46,086 bases of DNA from Modestobacter caceresii (GCF_000761485.1 NZ_JPMX01000022.1:1-46086), one strand, 5' to 3'. Counted from the stretch's first letter, positions 28,846 through 38,991 are shown. Notes: a model not told the origin generated them from the letters alone. Numbers and translations: made by a program.

Positions 28846-29997
28846 TCAGCTGTAGCGGTCGAGGATGGACGTCTCGGCGAGCCGGGACAGCCCCTCGCGG
28901 ATGCCGCGCGCCCGCGCCTCACCGACGCCCTCCACGGCCAGCAGGTCCTCGATGGTGGCGGCGAGCAGCTTCTGCAACCCGCCGAAGTGCGCCACCAGCC
29001 GGTCGATGATGCCCGCCGGCAGCCGGGGGACCCGGGCCAGCAGCCGGTAGCCGCGCGGGCTGACCGGGGAGTCCAGCGCATCGGGGGAGGTCGGCAGGCC
29101 GTAGCAGCGGGCGACGGCGGAGAGGTCGAGCAGCTCGGTGGCCGTCAGCGCGCGCAGGTCGGCGAGCACCTCCTCGCCGGTGCGGTTCCGACGGACGCTG
29201 GGGAGGTAGTCGCGGACCAGCAGGCCGCGGTCCTCCTCGACGCCGGCGAGCATCTCGTCCAGCTGCAGGGCCAGCAGCCGGCCGTCGGTGCCCAGCTCCA
29301 CGACGAAGCCCTCGATCTCGTCGGCGATCCGCCGCACCATCTCCAGGCGCTGGCTGACGCTCATCGCGTCACGGACCGTGACGAGGTCCTCGATCTCCAG
29401 TGCGGACAGCGTGCTCGCGACCTCGTCGAGCCGGAGCTTGTAGCGCTCCAGGGCGGCGAGGGCCTGGTTGGCCCGCGCCAGGATGGTCGTGGGGTGCTCG
29501 AGGGTGTACCGGCGGCCGGCCACGTAGACCGAGATGATGTGCATCGACTGGCTCACGGAGATGACCGGGAACCCGGTCTGCAGTGCCACGCGCTCGGCGG
29601 TGCGGTGCCGGGTGCCGGACTCCTCGGTGGGGATCGTCGGGTCGGGCATCAGGTGGACACCGGCCCGGACGATCCGGGTGCCGTCGTAGGAGACGATCAC
29701 CGCGCCGTCCATCTTGGCCAGCTCCCGGAGCCGGGTGGCCGACAGTGCGACGTCCAGGGCGAAGCCGCCGGTGCAGAGGGACTCGACGACGCGGTCGTAG
29801 CCCAGGACGATCAGTGCTCCGGTACGGCCGGCCAGGATCCGCTCCAAACCGTCCCGGAGGGCGGTACCGGGGGCGATGCGGCCGAGCAGTTCCCGCAACG
29901 CGGCCTCGGGGTCCACAGCGGGGGACACGAACGCTCCTGACGGTCGGGCGGTACGGCGGCTGATCCTACGGGGCGGAGGGGCGAGGTCGGTCACCAC
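28846..29997 (-). CDS. disA: DNA integrity scanning protein, diadenylate cyclase DisA
   Basis: Makes c-di-AMP from two ATP and stalls on branched DNA. The DAC domain (residues about 30-165) has D97-G-A99 and the R130-H-R132 motif (G-T-R-H-R-T-A-E-R). A helical linker and a C-terminal helix-hairpin-helix DNA-binding domain ([15 protein letters not shown]) follow. 383 aa. The start is GTG 29997 or the adjacent GTG 29994, and the first ~25 residues are unconserved. Downstream of radA by 43 bases on the same strand, so lpqE-radA-disA is probably one operon. The radA-disA pairing is conserved widely. Confidence 0.96.
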   Translation of the reverse strand: MVTDLAPPPRRISRRTARPSGAFVSPAVDPEAALRELLGRIAPGTALRDGLERILAGRTGALIVLGYDRVVESLCTGGFALDVALSATRLRELAKMDGAVIVSYDGTRIVRAGVHLMPDPTIPTEESGTRHRTAERVALQTGFPVISVSQSMHIISVYVAGRRYTLEHPTTILARANQALAALERYKLRLDEVASTLSALEIEDLVTVRDAMSVSQRLEMVRRIADEIEGFVVELGTDGRLLALQLDEMLAGVEEDRGLLVRDYLPSVRRNRTGEEVLADLRALTATELLDLSAVARCYGLPTSPDALDSPVSPRGYRLLARVPRLPAGIIDRLVAHFGGLQKLLAATIEDLLAVEGVGEARARGIREGLSRLAETSILDRYS

Positions 29998-30040
29998 GGG
30001 TCCCCCGTCAGGGCGTTCACCCGGTGGCGGTCGCGCTGCG

Positions 30041-31408
30041 TCACCACAGCCGGGTGAAGGCCGCTCCCAGGTCGGGCACCTCGATCAGCCGGAGCCCCTG
30101 GGGCGCGGGACCGGAGTCCACCGGCACCAGCGCGGCGGTGTACCCCTGTCGTGCCGCCTCGGCCAGCCGCCGCCCGGTGCCCCCCACCCGCCGGATCTCG
30201 CCGGACAGGCCGACCTCACCGATGGCGACGAGGCCGGCGGGCAGCGGCCGGTCCTTCGAGGCGGAGGCGATCGCGAGGGCCAGCGCCAGGTCGGCGGCGG
30301 GTTCGGCGATCCGCACGCCCCCGACGGAGGCGGCGAAGACGTCGGCGTCGGCCAGCCGGACCCCACCGCGCCGCTCCACCACGGCGTTGATCATGGCGAC
30401 CCGCTGGGAGTCCAACCCGCTGACCGCACGGCGTGGTGAACCGCCGCCGCCGGCGGTCGCCACCAGGGCCTGCACCTCGGCGAGCAACGGCCGGCTGCCC
30501 TCCATCGTCACCGTGACGCAGCTGCCGGGCACCGGTGCGGACCGCCGGGAGACGAACAGGTGCGAGGGGTCGGGGACGCCGACGACACCACCGTCGCCGA
30601 TCTCGAAGCAGCCGATCTCGTCGGCCGGGCCGAACCGGTTCTTGGTGGCTCGCACCAGGCGCAGCGTCGAGTGGCGTTCGCCGTCGAAGGAGACCACCAC
30701 GTCGACCAGGTGCTCGAGTGCCCGCGGCCCGGCGATCGCGCCGTCCTTGGTGACGTGGCCGACCAGGATCGTGGTCATGTTGCGGGCCCTGGCCACCGCG
30801 CTGAGGGCGCTGGCCACCGCGCGCACCTGGGTGGCGCCACCGTCGGTGCCGTCGACGGCGGGGGACCGGACGGTCTGCACGCTGTCGAGCACGAGCAGGG
30901 TGGGGCTCACGTCCTCCACGTGGGCGAGCACCGCGGACAGCTCGGTCTCCGCAGCCAGGTAGAGCTGGTCGTGCAGGGCACCGATCCGCTCGGCCCGCAG
31001 CCGGACCTGCGCCGCGGACTCCTCGCCGGAGACGACCAGGGTCGGCCCGTTGGCCGCGGCCACCCGGTGGGCGACCTCCAGCAGCAGCGTGGACTTGCCG
31101 ACGCCCGGCTCGCCGGCCACCAGCAGCACCGCGCCGGGCACCAGGCCGCCGCCGAGGACACGGTCGAACTCGGTGATGCCCGTGGGCACGGCGCGGGCGC
31201 CGGCGAGCTCCACCTGGCCGATCGGGCGCGCCTTGGCGCTGACCGGGCCGGCGGAGACGGCGCGCAGCGGGGAGCCGACGGTGCCGACCTCCTGCACGCT
31301 GCCCCAGGCCTGGCACTCCGGGCAGCGGCCGACCCACTTCGCCGAGGCGTAGCCGCACTCGGAACAGCGGTGGGCGGGACGGGAGGACTTCACACCGGAT
31401 GCTGGCAC
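30041..31408 (-). CDS. radA: DNA repair protein RadA
   Basis: RecA-like ATPase that drives branch migration during recombinational repair. An N-terminal zinc finger with C15, C18, C29 and C32 is followed by Walker A G99-EPGVGKS-T107 and the RadA-specific K-N-R-F-G motif. The C-terminal Lon-like domain carries [12 protein letters not shown]. 455 aa. GTG 31408 is used; GTG 31393 is an equally reasonable start five codons later. Lies 47 bases after lpqE and 43 before disA. Confidence 0.95.
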   Translation of the reverse strand: MPASGVKSSRPAHRCSECGYASAKWVGRCPECQAWGSVQEVGTVGSPLRAVSAGPVSAKARPIGQVELAGARAVPTGITEFDRVLGGGLVPGAVLLVAGEPGVGKSTLLLEVAHRVAAANGPTLVVSGEESAAQVRLRAERIGALHDQLYLAAETELSAVLAHVEDVSPTLLVLDSVQTVRSPAVDGTDGGATQVRAVASALSAVARARNMTTILVGHVTKDGAIAGPRALEHLVDVVVSFDGERHSTLRLVRATKNRFGPADEIGCFEIGDGGVVGVPDPSHLFVSRRSAPVPGSCVTVTMEGSRPLLAEVQALVATAGGGGSPRRAVSGLDSQRVAMINAVVERRGGVRLADADVFAASVGGVRIAEPAADLALALAIASASKDRPLPAGLVAIGEVGLSGEIRRVGGTGRRLAEAARQGYTAALVPVDSGPAPQGLRLIEVPDLGAAFTRLW

Positions 31409-31455
31409 GCCGTCATGGTGACGGCGGGGTACGACAGTCCCGGGAGGGGCGTGGG

Positions 31456-32100
31456 TCAGCCCTCCTCGTCGGCCGACTCCTGCTCGCGGGCCTCCTGGCC
31501 GGAGTTCTCCTCGACGGTGCCCTCCTCGCCGGCGACCTCTTCCTCGCCGTGGAAGTCGAACTCCTCACCGCGCGGGAGGTCGCGGGTGGGCACCCCGACG
31601 GGGACCGGGACGGTGATCTCGCCCGCCTCCTCGAAGGTGAAGGTCACGTCGATGAACTCGCCCGGCCCGATGGCCTCGGTGAGGCCCACGAGCGCGACCG
31701 TGGGCCCGTTGCCGCTGCTCAGGTAGAGGATGCCGTTCGGCGGGACGGTGAGGCCCAGGTCGGCGGAGCCGCTGGTGTCGGCGGCCAGTTCGGCAGCGTC
31801 CGGGTCGATCACCTCGACGCTGTCGAAGGCATCGCCCTCGATCGACACGAGGGTGTCCTCCTCGCGGCCCGTGCTGGCGATGGCGCCGACCAGTCGGGCG
31901 TCGCTCCCGCTGGTGTACTGCCCACCGGTCGGGTAGGGCAGCGAGAGCGCCCGCAGCGTCACGTCCTCCAGGTCGGCCTGGTTGCCCACGTTCGGCTCCT
32001 GGGTCGAGGTCTGCGTGACCTGACCGGCGCTGCAGGCGGTGAGCGCGATCGGGGTGAGCAGCAGGGCGCCCATCACGGCAGCGCGCGGTGCGCGGTTCAC
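31456..32100 (-). CDS. lpqE: LpqE-like lipoprotein (PCuAC-related fold) without metal ligands
   Basis: 214-residue exported lipoprotein, lipobox L-T-A-C23. The mature part has a beta-sandwich pattern reminiscent of PCu(A)C copper chaperones, ending in an acidic tail of ~35 residues rich in Glu. The Met/His ligands that bind copper in true PCuAC proteins are missing: the mature chain has no methionine and a single histidine. Identified mainly by position, since M. tuberculosis lpqE (Rv3584) also lies beside radA. GTG 32100 has a TGGAGGTC ribosome site 8 bases upstream. First gene of lpqE-radA-disA; divergent from the photolyase. Confidence 0.75.
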   Translation of the reverse strand: MNRAPRAAVMGALLLTPIALTACSAGQVTQTSTQEPNVGNQADLEDVTLRALSLPYPTGGQYTSGSDARLVGAIASTGREEDTLVSIEGDAFDSVEVIDPDAAELAADTSGSADLGLTVPPNGILYLSSGNGPTVALVGLTEAIGPGEFIDVTFTFEEAGEITVPVPVGVPTRDLPRGEEFDFHGEEEVAGEEGTVEENSGQEAREQESADEEG

Positions 32101-32202
32101 AGCGTCGACCTCCAGAGACGTGTCGGCCACCGAGGACGCCGGTGGCACGAGTCGCGCTGAGCGTAACCGGCACCCCAGGATGTCCGCTGGGAGGTGAGGG
32201 GC

Positions 32203-33768
32203 ATGGCGGCAGGTGGCGTGGGCTACCTCCCGGGGTCCGGCGACCCCGCGCTCGCCGACTTCCCAGCTCAGGCGCCGGACACCCGCCGCTGGTGCTTCGC
32301 CGACCAGCTCGGGCCGCACTTCCTCGACGCGCCGGACCAGCCCGTGCTGCTCGTCGAGTCGCGGGGCGTCTTCCGCCGCCGCCGCTTCCACCGGCAGAAG
32401 GCGCACCTGCTGCTGTCGGCCCTCCGGCACCGTGCGGCCGAGCTCGGCGACCAGGCGATCTCCCTGCAGACCGACAGCTACGCCGAGGCGCTGGACCGGG
32501 TCCGGGAGCCCCTGTCGGTGTGTGCGCCGACCACCTGGCCGGCGCGCGACTTCGTGCTCCGCCGTCCCGGCGTCACGGTGCTGGAGGCCCGGGGCTTCGT
32601 GACCCGGCAGGCCGACTTCCGCCGCTGGGCGGAGGGCCGTTCCCGGCAGCGCCTGCTGATGGACGACTTCTACCGGGTGGCCCGGCGGGTGCACGACGTC
32701 CTGATGGACGGGGCGGAGCCGGCCGGTGGCACCTGGAACCTCGACCACGAGAACCGCGAGCCGGCACCGGCCGACGGGCGGGTGGACGTCCCGCCGCCGT
32801 GGCTGCCCGTCGAGGACGAGATCGACGAGCAGGTGCGCGCCGACCTGGACCGCTGGGCGGCCGACGGCGACGTCGCCTTCGTCGGGGACGACGGCCCACG
32901 GCTCTTCCCGGTCACGCACGCCGAGACCGAGGAACGGCTCCAGGACTTCCTCACCCACCGGCTGCACGCGTTCGGCCCGCACGAGGACGCGATGCTGGCC
33001 GGTGACCCGTGGCTGGCCCACTCGATGCTGTCGGCGTCGCTGAACCTGGGACTCGCCGACCCGGCCGACGTCGTCGCCCGGGCCGAGCAGGCGTACCGCG
33101 ACTCGGTGGCCGCCGGCGACCCGCTGCCGCTGAACTCGGTCGAGGGGTTCGTCCGGCAGGTGATGGGCTGGCGGGACTGGATCTGGCACCTCTACTGGCA
33201 GCTCGGGCGCGACTACCGGCACGGCAACGCGCTGGCCGCCCACGAGGAGGTGCCGCCCTGGCTGGGTGACCTGGACGCCGAGGCCGTGGGGGCCAACTGC
33301 CTGTCCTCCGTGGTCCGGGACGTGCGCGAGCGCGGCTGGGTGCACCACATCCCGCGGCTGATGGTGCTGGGCAACTACGCGCTGCAGCGCGGGATCGAGC
33401 CGCTGGCGATGACCGACTGGTTCCACCGGGTCTTCGTCGACGGCTACGACTGGGTGATGGTCGCCAACGTCGTCGGGATGAGCCAGCACGCCGACGGCGG
33501 CGTGCTGGCGACCAAGCCCTACGCCGCGGGCGGTGCGTACATCAACCGGATGAGCGACTACTGCGGCAGCTGCCGGTACGATCCGAAGAAGCGCCTCGGT
33601 GCGGACGCCTGCCCGTTCACCGCCGGGTACTGGGCGTTCCTGGAGCGGAACCGGGAGCGGCTGGCCGAGAACCGGCGGATGCGTCAGCCGTTGTCCGGTC
33701 TGGGGCGGCTCAAGGACCTGGACGCCGTCGTGGAGCAGGAGCGGGACCGGGGCACCGACCCGCGCTGA
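32203..33768 (+). CDS. FeS-containing bacterial cryptochrome/photolyase (PhrB-type)
   Basis: 521-residue flavoprotein of the FeS-BCP group, whose characterised members repair (6-4) photoproducts with blue light. Four cysteines, C366, C454, C457 and C470, are spaced 88-3-13, exactly the spacing of the [4Fe-4S] ligands of Agrobacterium PhrB (C350, C438, C441, C454). The N-terminal antenna domain (W-C-F-A-D-Q-L) and the FAD-binding C-terminal region (N-S-V-E-G-F-V-R-Q, W-R-D-W-I-W) are typical. ATG 32203 follows GGGAGGTGAG; GTG 32194 would add three residues. It is not part of the M. tuberculosis gene order and shares a 102-base divergent promoter region with lpqE. Confidence 0.92.
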   Translation: MAAGGVGYLPGSGDPALADFPAQAPDTRRWCFADQLGPHFLDAPDQPVLLVESRGVFRRRRFHRQKAHLLLSALRHRAAELGDQAISLQTDSYAEALDRVREPLSVCAPTTWPARDFVLRRPGVTVLEARGFVTRQADFRRWAEGRSRQRLLMDDFYRVARRVHDVLMDGAEPAGGTWNLDHENREPAPADGRVDVPPPWLPVEDEIDEQVRADLDRWAADGDVAFVGDDGPRLFPVTHAETEERLQDFLTHRLHAFGPHEDAMLAGDPWLAHSMLSASLNLGLADPADVVARAEQAYRDSVAAGDPLPLNSVEGFVRQVMGWRDWIWHLYWQLGRDYRHGNALAAHEEVPPWLGDLDAEAVGANCLSSVVRDVRERGWVHHIPRLMVLGNYALQRGIEPLAMTDWFHRVFVDGYDWVMVANVVGMSQHADGGVLATKPYAAGGAYINRMSDYCGSCRYDPKKRLGADACPFTAGYWAFLERNRERLAENRRMRQPLSGLGRLKDLDAVVEQERDRGTDPR

Positions 33769-33791
33769 GCGCGGCAGTGGCCCGGTGGGGC

Positions 33792-33805
33792 AGGAGGGCC
33801 CTCCT
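33792..33805. terminator. Palindrome between convergent photolyase and prenyltransferase
   Basis: AGGAGGGCCCTCCT, a perfect 14-base palindrome that overlaps the last base of the prenyltransferase stop codon. The 36-base gap also holds GCGCTGAGCGC at the photolyase stop. Together they may stop transcription in both directions. Confidence 0.45.
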
Positions 33806-34665
33806 CAGGTGATCGCCGCCCCGCCGGCCAGCAGCAGGGCGACGTCGAGCACGGTCAGCAGCAGCACCGCCGGGAAGGCGAGCCGGCGAGCGCGGGGGCT
33901 GCCGGCGAGGGCGGCGGCGACCACGGCCGGCGCGGCGACGGCGCAGGCCAGCCAGCCGAGCGGGCCCGGCGGACCGGGCGGCCCCAGCACCAGCAGCAGG
34001 GTGGCGCCACCGAGCAGCACGGCGCCGGCGATCGCGGAGGGCACCGCCCCCACCCGGTGCGGCAGACCGCGGACGCCGGTGGCCAGGTCGTCGTCGACGT
34101 CGGGCGCCACGTTGGCGACGTGCGCGGCGCCGCCGAGCGCTGCCCCGGCCGCGATCAGCCACCACGGTGCTCCGGGGCCGCCCGGCGCCGCGGCGACCAC
34201 GCCGGCGGGCAGCGCGCCGAAGCCGGTCAGGTAGGGGAGCGGGGACAGTGCGGTGCGCTTGAGGCCGGCGTCGTAGGCCAGCCCGCTGGCGACCAGCACC
34301 AGGAGCAGGAGCCCGGGCACGACGCCCAGCGCCAGGGACGTGACGACGGCGACGGCGACGGCGACGGCCGTGGCCCGGCGCAGCAGCGCCGGGGTCAGCA
34401 GCCCTTGGACGACGGGCTTGTCGGTCCGGCCGACGGCGAGGTCCCGGTCGGCGTCCAGCCAGTCGTTGCACCAGCCGATGGCGGCCTGCCCGGCCAGCAC
34501 CGCGACCCCGACCAGCACGGTCCGGCCGGCGGGGACGTCGGCGGCGACGGCGAGCAGGACGGCGACCGTGGTGACCGCCAGCGTCGGTTCGAAGTGGGTC
34601 GCGCGGGCCATCGCCGCGGCGATCGTGAGCCCGCCGGAGCGGCGTACGGCACCCTCCGACTGCAC
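33805..34665 (-). CDS. UbiA-type prenyltransferase (SCO3242/EboC-like)
   Basis: 286-residue integral membrane protein with about eight or nine helices. The first Asp-rich motif is N67-D68-x2-D71-x3-D75, followed by G-R-T-D-K-P. The Y-D-A-G-L-K-R-T segment and a second acidic motif D-V-D-D-D are also present. Enzymes of this group attach polyprenyl chains to aromatic or other acceptors; the acceptor is unknown. GTG 34665 is chosen because AGGGAGG lies 8 bases upstream. A longer frame to 34752 lacks a ribosome site and runs into the carD promoter region. Convergent with the photolyase and divergent from carD. Confidence 0.8.
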   Translation of the reverse strand: MQSEGAVRRSGGLTIAAAMARATHFEPTLAVTTVAVLLAVAADVPAGRTVLVGVAVLAGQAAIGWCNDWLDADRDLAVGRTDKPVVQGLLTPALLRRATAVAVAVAVVTSLALGVVPGLLLLVLVASGLAYDAGLKRTALSPLPYLTGFGALPAGVVAAAPGGPGAPWWLIAAGAALGGAAHVANVAPDVDDDLATGVRGLPHRVGAVPSAIAGAVLLGGATLLLVLGPPGPPGPLGWLACAVAAPAVVAAALAGSPRARRLAFPAVLLLTVLDVALLLAGGAAIT

Positions 34666-34762
34666 ACCGACCACCTCCCTGTCAACCCCGTGCCGACCTC
34701 GGTCACGCCGCTGACCAGCACTTTTGTAGCACTCTGCCGAGCCGGACCGCATCCTCTCGTGC

Positions 34763-34768
34763 TAACCT
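34763..34768 (+). promoter_or_regulatory. Candidate -10 box of carD
   Basis: TAACCT, 27 bases before the carD ATG, leaves room for a short leader carrying the GAAAGGGG ribosome site at 34778-34785. No convincing -35 was found at 16-18 bases. Unlike several neighbours, carD would have a leadered mRNA. Confidence 0.4.
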
Positions 34769-34795
34769 GGGGTGAGCGAAAGGGGTCACATACAC

Positions 34796-35278
34796 ATGGG
34801 CTTCACTGTTGGCGAGACCGTTGTCTACCCGCACCACGGCGCGGCGCTCATCGAGGCGATCGAGCAGCGCACCATCAAGGGCGTCGAGAAGTCGTACCTC
34901 GTGCTGAAGGTCGCCCAGGGCGACCTGACCGTCCGCGTGCCGGCCGACAACGCCGAGATCGTCGGTGTCCGCGACGTCGTCGGCCAGGAGGGCCTGAACA
35001 AGGTCTTCGAGGTGTTGCGGGCGCCGCACACCGAGGAGCCGACCAACTGGTCGCGGCGCTACAAGGCCAACCTCGAGAAGCTGGCCTCCGGTGACGTGAA
35101 CAAGGTCGCCGAGGTCGTGCGTGACCTCTGGCGTCGTGACAAGGACCGTGGCCTGTCCGCCGGCGAGAAGCGCATGCTCTCCAAGGCGCGGCAGATCCTG
35201 GTCAGCGAGCTCGCGCTCGCCGAGGGCACCAACGAGGACAAGGCCGAGGTCCTCCTCGACGAGGTCCTCGCATCGTGA
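34796..35278 (+). CDS. carD: CarD-family RNA polymerase-binding regulator
   Basis: 160-residue factor that binds the RNA polymerase beta subunit and stabilises open complexes, chiefly at rRNA and housekeeping promoters in mycobacteria. The N-terminal RNAP-interaction domain ([13 protein letters not shown]) is followed by the helical DNA-binding domain with W-S-R-R-Y-K and a Trp in D-L-W-R-R-D. ATG 34796 has a ribosome site GAAAGGGG. First of carD-ispD-ispF-cysS-rlmB, the same order as Rv3583c-Rv3579c. Confidence 0.95.
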   Translation: MGFTVGETVVYPHHGAALIEAIEQRTIKGVEKSYLVLKVAQGDLTVRVPADNAEIVGVRDVVGQEGLNKVFEVLRAPHTEEPTNWSRRYKANLEKLASGDVNKVAEVVRDLWRRDKDRGLSAGEKRMLSKARQILVSELALAEGTNEDKAEVLLDEVLAS

Positions 35279-35330
35279 GCAGGGCTTCCTGAGCCGCTCG
35301 CACCATCCCAGAGACACCCAGACCGCTCCC

Positions 35331-36002
35331 GTGCACGCTGTCGGCATCGTCGCAGCGGCCGGGAGTGGTCTGCGTCTGGGGGCAGAGCTGCCCAAGGCCC
35401 TGGTGCACCTCGGGGGCCGGCCGCTGGTCTGCTGGGCGGTCGAGTCGCTGCGTGCCGGCGGGGTCGAGCAGGTGGTGGTCGCCGTCCCGGCGCCGCAGCA
35501 GGCGGCCTTCACCGCCGTCCTCCCGGACGACGTGCACGTCGTCGTCGGCGGGGACACCCGCACGGCGTCGGTCCGGGCCGCCCTCGGCGCCGCCCGTGAG
35601 CACGCCGACGCGGTGCTGGTCCACGACGCGGCGCGGCCGCTGACCCCGCCCGACGTCGTCGCCCGGGTGCTGGCCGCCCTGGCCGCGGGCGCCCGCGCCG
35701 TCGTCCCGGTGCTGCCCGTCGTGGACACCACCGTGGTCGTGGACGGCGACGGGGTGGTGACCGCCGACGTGCCCCGCGCCCCGCTGCGCCGGGTGCAGAC
35801 CCCGCAGGGCTTCGACCGGGCCACCCTGGTGGCCGCCTACGCCCACGCGCACGGCACCGCGGCCGAGTTCACCGACGACGCCTCGGTGGTCCGGGCCGCG
35901 GGGATCCCGGTGCAGACCGTGGCCGGTGACGAGCGCGCAGCCAAGATCACCGTCGCGCACGACCTGCGGATGGCCGAACTGCAGACCGAGTGGCCCCGGT
36001 GA
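35331..36002 (+). CDS. ispD: 2-C-methyl-D-erythritol 4-phosphate cytidylyltransferase
   Basis: Third step of the MEP isoprenoid pathway, CTP plus MEP to CDP-ME. Motifs: [10 protein letters not shown] near the N-terminus with P-K-A-L, and V-H-D-A-A-R-P-L. 223 aa. The start GTG 35331 lies 52 bases past the carD stop and lacks a clear ribosome site. Overlaps ispF by 4 bases (GTGA). Confidence 0.95.
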   Translation: MHAVGIVAAAGSGLRLGAELPKALVHLGGRPLVCWAVESLRAGGVEQVVVAVPAPQQAAFTAVLPDDVHVVVGGDTRTASVRAALGAAREHADAVLVHDAARPLTPPDVVARVLAALAAGARAVVPVLPVVDTTVVVDGDGVVTADVPRAPLRRVQTPQGFDRATLVAAYAHAHGTAAEFTDDASVVRAAGIPVQTVAGDERAAKITVAHDLRMAELQTEWPR

Positions 36003-36508
36003 ACCCGGAGCTGCCCCGCGTCGGCATCGGCACCGACGTGCACCCGATCGAGGCCGGGCGCCCGTGCTGGCTCGCCGGGCTGGAGTGGCCGGGCGTCGAT
36101 GGCTGCGCGGGTCACTCCGACGGCGACGTCGTCGCCCACGCCCTGACCGACGCCGTGCTGTCGGCCGCCGGCCTCGGTGACATCGGTGGGCTGCTGGGCA
36201 CCGACGACCCTCGCTGGGCAGGCGCCCGTGGTGCCGCCGTGCTGGAGCACGTCCGCGAGGTGCTCACCGCGGCCGGCTGGCAGGTCGGCAACGCCTCGGT
36301 GCAGCTGATCGGCAGCACGCCCAAGGTCGGTCCCCGCCGCGCGGAGGCGGAGGCGGCGCTCTCTGCGGCCCTCGGTGCGCCGGTCAGCGTCACCGCCACC
36401 ACGACCGACGGGCTGGGCCTCACCGGCCGTGGCGAGGGGCGGGCCGCGGTGGCCACCGCGCTGGTGGTCCGGAGCACGTCCACCGCGCCCGTAGAATCCA
36501 CCCGGTGA
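35999..36508 (+). CDS. ispF: 2-C-methyl-D-erythritol 2,4-cyclodiphosphate synthase
   Basis: Cyclises the CDP-ME 2-phosphate. Metal ligands D13-V-H15 at the N-terminus, [10 protein letters not shown], and the C-terminal [13 protein letters not shown] are all present. 169 aa. GTG 35999 overlaps the ispD stop; GTG 35990 is an in-frame alternative. The stop overlaps the cysS start. Confidence 0.96.
   Translation: MNPELPRVGIGTDVHPIEAGRPCWLAGLEWPGVDGCAGHSDGDVVAHALTDAVLSAAGLGDIGGLLGTDDPRWAGARGAAVLEHVREVLTAAGWQVGNASVQLIGSTPKVGPRRAEAEAALSAALGAPVSVTATTTDGLGLTGRGEGRAAVATALVVRSTSTAPVESTR
36492..36497 (+). promoter_or_regulatory. Candidate internal -10 box for leaderless cysS
   Basis: TAGAAT inside the last codons of ispF ends 7 bases before GTG 36505. 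It would allow cysS to be transcribed separately from the carD-isp genes. Confidence 0.45.
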
Positions 36509-37905
36509 GCCTCCGCCTGTACGACACGGCCGCGCGTGCCGTGCGCGACTTCACGCCCCTGCGTGCAGGACGGGTCTCCATGTACGTCTGCGGGCTCACC
36601 GTGCAGGGCCCGCCGCACATCGGCCACGTCCGGTTCGCGCTCGCCTTCGACGTGCTGCGCCGCTGGCTGCTGCACCAGGGCGACGAGGTCACCTACGTCC
36701 GCAACGTCACCGACGTCGACGACAAGATCCTCACCAAGGCCGCAGCGGCCGGCGTCCCGTGGTGGGCCTGGGCGTACGAGAACGAGCGCGCCGCCACCCG
36801 CGCGTACGACGTGTTGGGCACGCTGCCGCCCACCTACGAGCCGCGGGCCACCGGGCACGTGCCGGAGATGGTCGAGCTGATCGAGCGGCTCATCGCCGGC
36901 GGGCACGCCTACGACGTCGACGGCGACGTCTACTTCGACGTCCGTTCCTTCCCCGGCTACGGCGAGCTGACCGGCCAGAAGCTGGGCGACCTGCAGCCGG
37001 CTGCGGACACCGAGACCGACGAGCGCAAGCGCGACCCCCGAGACTTCGCGCTGTGGAAGTCGGCCAAGGACGGCGACCCCGCCACGGCCTCCTGGCCCAC
37101 CCCTTGGGGCCGCGGGCGTCCGGGCTGGCACCTGGAGTGCTCGGCGATGGCCGAGAAGTACCTCGGCGCGGAGTTCGACGTCCACGGTGGTGGGCTGGAC
37201 CTGCGCTTCCCGCACCACGAGAACGAGCGGGCCCAGTCGCAGGCCGCCGGTGACGGGTTCGCCCGGTACTGGCTGCACAACGGCTGGGTCACCATGGGCG
37301 GCGAGAAGATGAGCAAGTCGCTGGGCAACACCGCGCTGGTCGACGAGGTCGTCCAGCGCGTGCGCCCGGTGGAGCTCCGCTACTACCTCGTGGCCCCGCA
37401 CTACCGCAGCACGATCGAGTTCACCGAGCCGGCGCTGGAGGAGGCGGGGGTCGCCTACCGGCGGCTGGAGTCCTTCGTCCGGCGCGCGGCCGAGGTGGTG
37501 GGGGAGGACGCCGGGAAGCCGGTGCTGCCTCCCGAGTTCACCGCCGCCCTGGACGACGACCTGAGCACGCCCGCCGCCGTCGCGGTGGTCCACGAGGTCG
37601 TCACCCAGGGCAACAGCGCGCTGGCCGCCGACGACGCCGAGGCGCTCGCCGCCGCGCTGGGCGCGGTGCGGGCGATGCTGGGGGTGCTCGGTCTCGACCC
37701 GCTCGACCCGCAGTGGGCCGACGCCGGCGGCGACCGCCGCCTGGCCGAGGTCACCGACGGCCTGGTCGCGCTCGCGCTGGAGCAGCGCACCGCGGCCCGG
37801 GCCCGCAAGGACTACGCGTCAGCTGACGCGATCCGGAACCAGCTCGGCGCCCTGGGCGTGCAGGTCGAGGACACCCCCCAGGGCACACGATGGGAGCTGA
37901 CCTGA
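36505..37905 (+). CDS. cysS: Cysteinyl-tRNA synthetase
   Basis: Class I synthetase, 466 aa. The H-I-G-H signature is at P-P-H-I-G-H-V and the K-M-S-K-S loop at [10 protein letters not shown]. Zinc ligands are visible in Y-V-C-G-L-T, W-H-L-E-C-S and H-H-E-N-E. It is full-length with the C-terminal anticodon domain, so it is CysS rather than the mycothiol ligase MshC. GTG 36505 overlaps ispF by 4 bases; the stop overlaps rlmB by one base. Confidence 0.96.
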   Translation: MSLRLYDTAARAVRDFTPLRAGRVSMYVCGLTVQGPPHIGHVRFALAFDVLRRWLLHQGDEVTYVRNVTDVDDKILTKAAAAGVPWWAWAYENERAATRAYDVLGTLPPTYEPRATGHVPEMVELIERLIAGGHAYDVDGDVYFDVRSFPGYGELTGQKLGDLQPAADTETDERKRDPRDFALWKSAKDGDPATASWPTPWGRGRPGWHLECSAMAEKYLGAEFDVHGGGLDLRFPHHENERAQSQAAGDGFARYWLHNGWVTMGGEKMSKSLGNTALVDEVVQRVRPVELRYYLVAPHYRSTIEFTEPALEEAGVAYRRLESFVRRAAEVVGEDAGKPVLPPEFTAALDDDLSTPAAVAVVHEVVTQGNSALAADDAEALAAALGAVRAMLGVLGLDPLDPQWADAGGDRRLAEVTDGLVALALEQRTAARARKDYASADAIRNQLGALGVQVEDTPQGTRWELT

Positions 37906-38867
37906 TGGCCGGCAACAGTCAACGGCGCGGCCGCTCGGCCGGCGCCGGCAAGAAGACCGCGACGTCCGGCACCGGCGGCAAGAACCGCCGGTCGCTGGCC
38001 GGGCGGGGCGCCACCCCGAAGGCCACGGAGCGGCCGCACCACCCTGCGTACAAGGCGGCGAAGGCCGCCGCGGCGCGCCAGGACAACCGGCAGCGGGTGC
38101 AGCGGCGCAATGCCGAGGCCCCTGAGCTGCTGCTGGGCCGCAACCCGGTGCTGGAGGCGCTGCGGGCCAGCATCCCGGCGACGGCGCTCTACGTCGTCAC
38201 CGGTGACACGAGCCGCGGCGGGACCGACGAGCGGATCGCCGAGTCGGTGCAGCTGGCCGCCGACCGCGGGCTGCCGCTGCTCGAGGTGGGCAAGGCCGAG
38301 TTCGACCGGATGAGCGACCACGCGCTGCACCAGGGCATCGGCCTGATGGTGCCGCCCTACGACTACGCGCACCCGGACGACCTGCTCGACATCGCCCGCG
38401 ACTCCGGCCGCCCGCCGCTGATCGTGGCGCTGGACGGCGTCACCGACCCGCGCAACCTGGGCGCGGTCATCCGCTCGGCCGCGGCCTTCGACGCCCACGG
38501 TCTCGTCGTGCCCGAGCGCCGCGCGGTGGGCATGACCGGCTCGGCCTGGCGCACCAGCGCCGGCGCGGCGGCCCGGCTGCGGGTGGCCCGAGCCGTCAAC
38601 CTGGGTCGCAGCCTGGCCTCCTACCAGGAGGCGGGCCTGCAGACCGTCGGCCTGGCTGCCGACGGCGACATGGGCATCCACGAGTACGACGGCTTCGCCG
38701 ACCCGATCGCTCTGGTCGTCGGAGCCGAGGGCACCGGGCTGTCCCGGCTGGTCCGGGAGCGCTGCGACGTCGTCCTGTCCATCCCGATCACCAAGGACAC
38801 CGAGTCGCTGAACGTCAGCGTCGCGGCCGGGATCGCGCTCTACGCCGCAGCCTCCGCCCGCCGGTGA
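37905..38867 (+). CDS. rlmB: 23S rRNA (guanosine-2'-O-)-methyltransferase RlmB
   Basis: SPOUT (TrmH) family enzyme, 320 aa. A Lys/Arg/Gly-rich N-terminal extension of ~75 residues precedes the ribosomal-substrate domain and the knot domain. The three SpoU motifs are seen: [19 protein letters not shown], and [15 protein letters not shown] 37905 shares a base with the cysS stop (TGATG). Equivalent to M. tuberculosis Rv3579c. Specificity for G2251 is by family, not shown here. Confidence 0.93.
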   Translation: MAGNSQRRGRSAGAGKKTATSGTGGKNRRSLAGRGATPKATERPHHPAYKAAKAAAARQDNRQRVQRRNAEAPELLLGRNPVLEALRASIPATALYVVTGDTSRGGTDERIAESVQLAADRGLPLLEVGKAEFDRMSDHALHQGIGLMVPPYDYAHPDDLLDIARDSGRPPLIVALDGVTDPRNLGAVIRSAAAFDAHGLVVPERRAVGMTGSAWRTSAGAAARLRVARAVNLGRSLASYQEAGLQTVGLAADGDMGIHEYDGFADPIALVVGAEGTGLSRLVRERCDVVLSIPITKDTESLNVSVAAGIALYAAASARR

Positions 38868-38872
38868 CCGCA

Positions 38873-38904
38873 CCGGCCGGTCCCCGCTGAGCGGGACCGG
38901 CCGG
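38873..38904 (+). terminator. Hairpin after rlmB
   Basis: Perfect 12-base stem CCGGCCGGTCCC (38873-38884) with GGGACCGGCCGG (38893-38904), 8-base loop, starting 5 bases past the rlmB stop. Confidence 0.75.
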
Positions 38905-38913
38905 CGACGGCGA

Positions 38914-38991
38914 CCGAGGGTGAGCCGCGTCCCCGTCGGGTGAGCCGGGGCATGACGCGGTTCGACGGTCGCCGGGGCGGCTCACCCTCGG
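38914..38991. repeat. Long inverted repeat between rlmB and DUF445
   Basis: A perfect 15-base arm (38914-38928) pairs with 38977-38991 across a 48-base interval that itself contains CCCC/GGGG pairs. It ends 7 bases before the DUF445 stop, so it may end DUF445 transcription on the minus strand. Confidence 0.65.
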
